Shown: positions 59,008-64,000 of the stretch, in pieces
Position numbering within the stretch: position 1 is the stretch's first letter
Layout: every line of letters begins with the position of its first letter
NCBI GenBank assembly: GCA_002238855.1
Contig: MPND01000009.1
Location: forward strand, 38,732 to 102,731
Length of the DNA stretch: 64,000 bases
Direction of reading: 5' to 3'
Source of the DNA: SAR202 cluster bacterium bin90
GTDB lineage: Bacteria > Chloroflexota > Dehalococcoidia > Lucifugimonadales > JADFKI01
Notes under the pieces: generated by a model
Told to the model about the DNA's origin: nothing
What the model saw: the letters and a program-made list of their open reading frames with translations, nothing else
The model's database searches: none
Position numbers and translations under genes: made by a program

Positions 59008-59915
59008 CACCCCGTCCCACGCAGCCGCGGGTCCAGCGTATCCCGCAGCCCGTCCCCAAGCAGGTTCGCGCCAAGCACCGTCAGCGATAGGAACAGCCCC
59101 GGGAAGAATATCATCCACGGCGCCAGCTGCTTCAGCAGGTTGGCGTCCCCCATCATATTGCCCCAGCTAGGCACATCCGGCGGCACCCCCGCTCCCAGGA
59201 AGCTCAGTCCGGCCTCCACCAGTATGGCAAGCGCGAATACATAAGTCGCCTGAACCGTCAGCGGCGCCACCAGGTTCGGGAAGATGTGCGTAAACAGAAT
59301 CCGCAGCGGTCTCGCGCCCACCGCCAGCGCCCCCTCCACATACTGCCGCTCCCGCAGGCTCAGCACCGATCCCCGCACGATCCGCACCACGCGCGGCGTC
59401 TCAACCACCGACAGCGCAAGCACCACATTCTGGAAGCTCGCGCCCAGCAGCGCCACCAGCGCAATGGCAAGCAGGAATGACGGAAACGCCATCAGCCCGT
59501 CCATGAACCGCATCACCACATTATCCGCCAGCTTGTAGTAACCCGCCGTTATCCCAATCACCACACCGCACAGGATAGTCAGGATGGTCACCGACGCGCC
59601 GATCGCCAGCGACAATTGGCTCCCGTATATCGTCCGCGAGAACACATCCCTGCCCACGCTGTCCGTCCCGAAGTATGCATTTGATGAAGGAGCTTGCAGC
59701 CTTGGCTCGGTGAATAGCTCCTTCGGTTCATCCGTTGCAATGATTGGCGCAAATGCCGCCATCAGTACAGCTAACAATAGGATAAACAACCCAATTGCCA
59801 TGTTCGGGTTGCCCCGCAGCACGTACTGTAAGGCCGTCAGCCTCTCACGGTTGCGGTCCCAGAATGTCCTCTGGGCTATCGCGGAGCCGCCCATTCCCTG
59901 TTCGTCGATCGCCAT
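59007..59915 (-). CDS. Peptide/nickel-type ABC transporter permease, DppC-like
   Basis: The 302-residue permease has the DppC layout: cytoplasmic start, membrane helix LFILLLAVLMAAFAPII, FGTDSVGRDVFSRTIYG, the EAA loop ERQYVEGALAVGARPLRIL, and the closing GDGLRDTLDPRLRG. Its ATG overlaps the TGA of the DppB-like gene (TGATG). It pairs with that gene and the binding protein upstream. No ATPase is present downstream in the window; the next gene is a convergent CRTAC1. Substrate unknown. Confidence 0.92.
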   Translation of the reverse strand: MAIDEQGMGGSAIAQRTFWDRNRERLTALQYVLRGNPNMAIGLFILLLAVLMAAFAPIIATDEPKELFTEPRLQAPSSNAYFGTDSVGRDVFSRTIYGSQLSLAIGASVTILTILCGVVIGITAGYYKLADNVVMRFMDGLMAFPSFLLAIALVALLGASFQNVVLALSVVETPRVVRIVRGSVLSLRERQYVEGALAVGARPLRILFTHIFPNLVAPLTVQATYVFALAILVEAGLSFLGAGVPPDVPSWGNMMGDANLLKQLAPWMIFFPGLFLSLTVLGANLLGDGLRDTLDPRLRGTG

Positions 59916-60856
59916 CAGTACCGAATCCTCGGGTCAAGGTAGCCATAGATAAGGTCAACGACCAGGTTTATCAGCACATACGCCACCGTGAACATCAGGA
60001 TGACGCCCTGAATAACCGGATAGTCACGCCGGTTGACCGCGTCAACGATCAGCCGTCCTACGCCAGGAATACCAAAGACCGCCTCCGTAACCACCAGCCC
60101 TGATACCAACCCGGCAATCCCGATCCCAATGATCGTCACAACCGGAATGGAGGCGTTCTTAAACGCATGGCCAAGCAGCACCGCTTGCTCACTCAGACCC
60201 TTTGCGCGCGCCGTCCGGACATAGTCCTCCCGCAGCACCTCAAGCATGCTCGCCCGCGTCATCCGCGCAATCAGCGCCGCCGAGATGAACCCGACCGAAA
60301 TTGACGGCAGCGTTATGGATTTAATCCACGGCACGATGCCTTCGGAAATCGGAATGTAGCCAAACGCCGGGAACCAGTGCAGCTTTACGGCAAACACCCA
60401 TATCAGGTTCGCACCCAGCCAGAAGGACGGAATTGCGAGCCCCAGCACCGCGATCACCATCACCACCCGGTCAACCCATGTATTCGCCTTCCACGCCGCC
60501 AGTATCCCGAGGGGAATTGCGATTACTATCGAAACCAGCTGTGAGAACACCGCGATGAAAAGTGTCGGCTCAAGCCGCTGCGATATAAGCGTCGTAACCT
60601 TGAACTTATTGAATATCGATTCGCCGAGGTCCCCACGCAGAATGTCCGCAAAGTAAATCACCAACTGCTGGTAAATGGGCTTGTCTAGACCCATGTCTTT
60701 GCGAATCGCCTCTTTCTGCTCAGGCGTCGCTTCGTCCCCCGCCATCAGGGCAACGGGATCCCCAGGAGTTATGTGGATCAGCGAAAAGGTAACGATCGCC
60801 ACGACTACAAGCACCGGTACCATTGCCAGCAGTCGTTGTATCGTGTAGCGTCCCAT
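59915..60856 (-). CDS. Peptide/nickel-type ABC transporter permease, DppB-like
   Basis: The 313-residue permease begins MGRYTIQRLLAMVPVLVVVAI, followed by HITPGDPVALMAGDEA, DMGLDKPIYQQLVIYF, the EAA loop EDYVRTARAKGLSEQAVLL and the C-terminal LIYGYLDPRIRY. This is the standard DppB pattern. It lies about 120 bp after the binding-protein gene with a strong hairpin between, and it overlaps the DppC-like gene by one base. The family call is secure; peptide, nickel or other ligands are possible. Confidence 0.92.
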   Translation of the reverse strand: MGRYTIQRLLAMVPVLVVVAIVTFSLIHITPGDPVALMAGDEATPEQKEAIRKDMGLDKPIYQQLVIYFADILRGDLGESIFNKFKVTTLISQRLEPTLFIAVFSQLVSIVIAIPLGILAAWKANTWVDRVVMVIAVLGLAIPSFWLGANLIWVFAVKLHWFPAFGYIPISEGIVPWIKSITLPSISVGFISAALIARMTRASMLEVLREDYVRTARAKGLSEQAVLLGHAFKNASIPVVTIIGIGIAGLVSGLVVTEAVFGIPGVGRLIVDAVNRRDYPVIQGVILMFTVAYVLINLVVDLIYGYLDPRIRY

Positions 60857-60878
60857 TTTCTGACTCTATATACTCAAA

Positions 60879-60912
60879 AGCGGGGGTGCCGCAATCCTGC
60901 CGCACCCCCGCT
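60879..60912 (-). promoter_or_regulatory. Stem-loop between binding-protein and permease genes
   Basis: A perfect 11-bp stem (60879-60889 with 60902-60912) with a 12-nt loop, followed on the minus strand by TTTT. It may be a partial terminator that favours the binding protein over the permeases. Confidence 0.65.
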
Positions 60913-60974
60913 CTGCTTGTCTCTTATCTATTGATGTTAGTTAAAGCGTCGGATGAACTATGTCCCCTCCGTCG

Positions 60975-62789
60975 CTACCTGTCCAGCCACAGGCCCTGCA
61001 TCAGGATGCGCTTGTGGGGCACATAGCCCTCCACATCTTCCTGCATCGCAACCACGAACTTGAACCAGCCGTACATTATCGTCGCAGGGTCTTCCTCGAA
61101 GTAAACCCTCTGGATCTCCTCAGTGATCGCCTTCGCCTCTTCCAGTGAGGTGGAGTTCAGGAAATCATCCCTCAACTGGATTACCTTCTCATTGTGGTAG
61201 CCGCCGTTCCAAGCCTGCCCTATGGCAGAGTCAGTGATGGGGTCCAGCGGTCCGCCCCAGGTGTGATAGAAGTGCCAGTCGCCCTCTTCAACTGTATCTC
61301 GGGCGTTCGCAGCTTCCTTCCGGGAAATCACTGTCGCCCAGTCGCTGACCTGGAAATCTACCTCAGCACCAAGTGATTCCAGGATCTCCTTGGTAATCAG
61401 GGCCGATGCGTAGAAGTCCGAGTAGTCAGTATTCGTCAGCAGCACCATTTTCCCGGAGAAGCCGGTCTCATCGACTGCTTCCTGCCAGAGTGCCCGCGCC
61501 TTCTCCAGGTCAACCTCGTAGTACTGCTCCGAGCCTATATCGCTGCCCCACTGCGCGCCGCACGCCCAGAGGCACGGTCCCAAGTCCCAGAGGTCAGGTC
61601 CGCCATAAGCGGCGCTCAGGTACTTCTCAGGATCGGTCGCCGCCTGGATTGCGAGGCGGGCCTTCGGGCTTGTCAGAGGTGGGTTTCGCTTGTTTGTGCC
61701 TAGCTGCGGCCTCGCCCACTGCGGAATGACCACCGCCTTGATGCCCGGCGAGTTCACGATCGTGTCGTAGAAGTCGTTCGGCAGCCCCTCGGCAAAGTCA
61801 GTCTGCTTCGTCTGGAGAGCAGCCAGTTTCGTCGCCGCGTCCGGCACTTCCAGGTTGATCACCCGGTCAACATACGCGATTCGCGCGCCCGCGTCACCGT
61901 TAGATTCGTCCGAACGCGGGTTGTAGTTCTCATTCTTGTCCATCACAACGCGGTTGCCGGGAATCCACTCAACATATTTGAACGGTCCCGATCCGTTGTA
62001 GTCCGTCATAATGTCCGAGATCGCCAGCGGTTCGACAACTTCCTTCGGCATTACATACGTGGGCAGTGAAACCCAGAAGGGAATCCACAAGCCAAATGGC
62101 TTGCCCGGGCTGAGCTTGAATGTAACCTCGTCCACCGCCTCAACAGTTGGCTCCTCGGCGAGATCCCACATCGTCCCCGGAAGACCCGGTGTCGTCTTCC
62201 AGCGCAGGATCGAAGCCGTTACATCCTCGCTCGTCACAGGTTGGCCGTCGTGGAACTCCAGTCCCTCACGCAGCGAGAAAGTGTACTCGGTCGCCTCATC
62301 ATTGACCGACCATGAATCCACCATCTGTTCCTGCGCGACCCTGTCCAGATTCCAGCCGAACGGGTAGTCATACCACTGGTGGACGATAGAATGTGTCACG
62401 AATGATGTCTGCCGCGTTGGGTCCAGGTTCGCAACTGATGCCTGAGGTGTCCAGCGCAGAATACCGCCTTGCTTCGGCCCGGTCTGCGGTGCCTCTTCCA
62501 TCATAGCCTGTCGTACTGGCGTGGCGATGGTTCTGCCAGTCGGCGGCGCAGGGCTGAATACCTGTGCCGATGCGGCAGGTGCGGCAGGTGCGGCGGGCGC
62601 GGGCATGGCAGGCGCAGCCGGCTGCTGTGGCGCCTGTGGTGCCTGTGCCTGTGGTGCTGGCGCTGCGGCAGGAGCCGCTGCTTGTGGTGCCTGTGCCTGT
62701 TGCACGGGTGCCGGAGCCGAACCGCAAGCCAGTGCCGCAAACATTAATAATATTGAGCCTATGCCCAATAGCAGTGTTATGCGTCTCAT
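60975..62789 (-). CDS. Family 5 peptide-type ABC substrate-binding lipoprotein
   Basis: The 604-residue protein has a lipoprotein signal (SILLMFAALACGSAPAP, Cys near residue 22), a long Ala/Pro/Gln linker and an SBP family 5 domain. Domain marks are GGILRWTPQASVANLDPTRQT, YTFSLREGLEFHDGQPVTSEDV (in part), GSGPFKYVEWIPGNRVV and the late LRDDFLNSTSLEEAKAI. The ATG at 62789 has GGAGG five bases upstream; a longer TTG-type start is rejected. It heads the second importer, with DppB and DppC downstream. Unlike the first binding protein, its frame is intact. Confidence 0.92.
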   Translation of the reverse strand: MRRITLLLGIGSILLMFAALACGSAPAPVQQAQAPQAAAPAAAPAPQAQAPQAPQQPAAPAMPAPAAPAAPAASAQVFSPAPPTGRTIATPVRQAMMEEAPQTGPKQGGILRWTPQASVANLDPTRQTSFVTHSIVHQWYDYPFGWNLDRVAQEQMVDSWSVNDEATEYTFSLREGLEFHDGQPVTSEDVTASILRWKTTPGLPGTMWDLAEEPTVEAVDEVTFKLSPGKPFGLWIPFWVSLPTYVMPKEVVEPLAISDIMTDYNGSGPFKYVEWIPGNRVVMDKNENYNPRSDESNGDAGARIAYVDRVINLEVPDAATKLAALQTKQTDFAEGLPNDFYDTIVNSPGIKAVVIPQWARPQLGTNKRNPPLTSPKARLAIQAATDPEKYLSAAYGGPDLWDLGPCLWACGAQWGSDIGSEQYYEVDLEKARALWQEAVDETGFSGKMVLLTNTDYSDFYASALITKEILESLGAEVDFQVSDWATVISRKEAANARDTVEEGDWHFYHTWGGPLDPITDSAIGQAWNGGYHNEKVIQLRDDFLNSTSLEEAKAITEEIQRVYFEEDPATIMYGWFKFVVAMQEDVEGYVPHKRILMQGLWLDR

Positions 62790-63123
62790 ATATCCTCCAG
62801 AATCTAGACTATAAACCCAAAATCTTTTCATTTTTCAATCCAGTCAAATATAGCACGGCAATCCTGAATGTCAATTAAGGCCTGAAATATAATATATGAA
62901 TCACCTTGCCCAGTTGTTGCATCCCCGTTACATCTGCACAGGACAAGTACCCTCACATCAGCAAGGTCGAATATCAGAATCTCCCCCTTGACAACCCAAA
63001 CATCCGTCCGTATCATAGACCAGTTGATAAGTACATTTGTTTGCAGCACAAGTATCATCACCCAGAATCTGTGTCCTTTGTGCCTTTTGTGGCCATTAAT
63101 CCGACGACTGGAAACCATCGCCA
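62790..63123. other. 334-bp gene-free region
   Basis: No coding sequence is supported. The right part holds a stretch of short related words (TGTGTCCTTTGTGCCTTTTG near 63070), resembling decayed intergenic repeats. The left part should hold the promoter of the binding-protein operon on the minus strand. Confidence 0.5.
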
Positions 63124-64000
63124 ATGTGCAAAACGACCCCATTACAGCACAAAATCCAAGAGCGCACAGGCAACGGCGACCTAATCGCCAACTTCCTCGC
63201 CGACACCATCGAGGGCAAATACCCAGACGCCAAATACCACCACAAGCTAGAAGCCGCAAAACTGCTCTCACGCTACGGCTCCCCCGACGACTCATTTCGT
63301 CATTCCTGCGCAGGCAGGAATCCAGAGGGGCAGGGCGGGGGGACTGAAAACTCTGAACTGAAAACTCTAAACTCTCCCGTCACCCACCTCGACATCCTAA
63401 ACTACGACATAGCCCACCTAATCAGGCAGGAAACAGCCGAAGGCCACACCATCGCCGAGTTTCTATCCCACGTAATGACCCGAAGCGACCAGCCCTTCAC
63501 ACCCAAGAAACTCCGCATCAAGCACACAGACCGCATGGCAGCCGCAAAAGAAATCCTGCGCCGAGGCCACGGACACTGGGGCAGAAAGCCAAAGCTCAAA
63601 GTCTATGCCGACGATGTCGAAGACAACAACGACTACGACACCCTGCACACAGACCTCGCCAAGAGAATGCGAGAGTACAACGAGCACGGCACAGACGCCA
63701 TCCGCTTCCTGCTGGACGTAATGAACGACACCAGCCTAGATCCCGAGGAAGGCTACACCTGGCACCACAAGATGTCCGCAGCCCACGAGATAATCCGTCG
63801 CGGCTGGGACACCAACTACGACAAAATCACCCCCGAAATGCTGCAAGCCTACTGGCAAGACCAGCAAAGCACCCGTCTCAGCATAGGCCAGAAAAAGCAA
63901 CTAGCCGGCCTCCCCACATTCCTCGACGAATACGACCACTACGACAACGAGGACTACCAAGCCATAGCCGACGCCATCCGCGACCAGGAAGAACACGAAG
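63124..64000 (+). CDS. Uncharacterised protein with internal helical repeats, 3' end beyond the window
   Basis: An open frame of 292 codons runs from the ATG at 63124 off the right edge; an in-frame TAA at 63097 limits the start. No family is recognised. The protein has three similar helical units: LIANFLADTIEGKYPDAKY with KLEAAKLLSRYGS, IAEFLSHVMTRSDQPFTPKK with RMAAAKEILRRGHG, and IRFLLDVMNDTSLDPEEGY with KMSAAHEIIRRGWD, each ending in an Ala/Arg-Gly helix. Between units 1 and 2 an inverted-repeat element has been inserted in frame. The remainder is rich in Asp, Tyr and His. No membrane segment is seen. Confidence 0.7.
   Translation, partial: MCKTTPLQHKIQERTGNGDLIANFLADTIEGKYPDAKYHHKLEAAKLLSRYGSPDDSFRHSCAGRNPEGQGGGTENSELKTLNSPVTHLDILNYDIAHLIRQETAEGHTIAEFLSHVMTRSDQPFTPKKLRIKHTDRMAAAKEILRRGHGHWGRKPKLKVYADDVEDNNDYDTLHTDLAKRMREYNEHGTDAIRFLLDVMNDTSLDPEEGYTWHHKMSAAHEIIRRGWDTNYDKITPEMLQAYWQDQQSTRLSIGQKKQLAGLPTFLDEYDHYDNEDYQAIADAIRDQEEHE
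63291..63376 (+). repeat. Palindromic repeat element and 14-bp tandem repeat inside the last gene
   Basis: ATTCCTGC (63302-63309) and GCAGGAAT (63314-63321) form an inverted repeat resembling the widespread ATTCC...GGAAT type of small dispersed element. It is followed by a 14-bp tandem repeat (63343-63356 and 63357-63370, 13 of 14 identical, then a partial third unit). The whole block keeps the reading frame open and adds residues such as SFRHSCAGRNPE. Confidence 0.7.

Noticed and set aside
62469..62814. Plus-strand Gly/Ala/Cys-rich frames opposite the second binding protein linker
   Set aside because: Shadows of the Ala/Pro/Gln-coding sequence.

Overview
The window is about 64 kb of a compact bacterial chromosome of moderate GC, with many intergenic gaps under 50 bp and convergent genes that nearly touch. 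Gene content and protein style suggest a member of the Chloroflexota, probably of the marine or sponge-associated SAR202/Dehalococcoidia type. The evidence is an oligopeptide-binding lipoprotein with a Val/Glu/Lys-rich linker after the lipobox, several other binding lipoproteins with long low-complexity linkers, a Vms1-like release factor with a GGQ loop, and a scavenger repertoire of peptide and betaine importers, DAO oxidases, phosphotriesterase-like and SDR enzymes. This taxonomic call is inference. One tRNA gene (Ser-GCT) was found. No rRNA, CRISPR array, integrase or transposase was recognised.

Region by region. 1-3.6 kb (minus strand): PQQ-type propeller, Gfo/Idh/MocA oxidoreductase, hydroxypyruvate isomerase and the start of a transketolase-like enzyme. 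3.7-7.9 kb: peptide-type ABC importer whose binding-protein gene carries one in-frame TAA. 8-13.9 kb: aminotransferase, threonine synthase-like enzyme, YihY membrane protein, MFS transporter, HExxH protein and a small lipoprotein. 14-20.8 kb: SDR, MoaD/MoaE, tRNA-Ser, miaB, nadA, nadC and a TolB-like propeller. 20.8-28.5 kb (minus): hicA/hicB, dtd and fmdB; then purL, a split EamA pair, purQ, yqeY and gltX. 28.6-32.6 kb (minus): proVWX betaine-type importer. 33-41.3 kb: alpha/beta hydrolase, VLRF1-type peptidyl-tRNA hydrolase, a four-gene minus-strand catabolic group (SDR, S51 peptidase-like, phosphotriesterase-like, jelly-roll protein), a DAO oxidoreductase and an unknown protein. 41.4-47.8 kb: pyrD, a subtilase, ribokinase, HAD phosphatase, a tiny membrane protein and RidA. 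48-54.3 kb: a zinc-type uptake locus (Fur-family regulator, znuA, znuC, SodC-like protein, znuB) followed by an SLC23 permease. 54.3-59 kb: two divergent CRTAC1/VCBS proteins. 59-62.8 kb (minus): a second peptide-type ABC importer. 62.8-64 kb: an unrecognised repeat-containing gene that runs off the end.

The most interesting points are these. A SodC-fold protein in the zinc operon keeps its zinc ligands but has lost two copper ligands. Two overlapping half-size EamA transporters sit between purQ and purL. A bacterial Vms1-like release factor is present. The first binding protein combines a perfect 24-residue tandem duplication, encoded with silent differences only, with a single in-frame stop. 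moaD appears to start at CTG behind a perfect Shine-Dalgarno sequence. Initiation in the window often uses TTG or GTG with a good ribosome-binding site, and several promoters are of the extended -10 type. All identifications come from reading the sequence; no database search was run.
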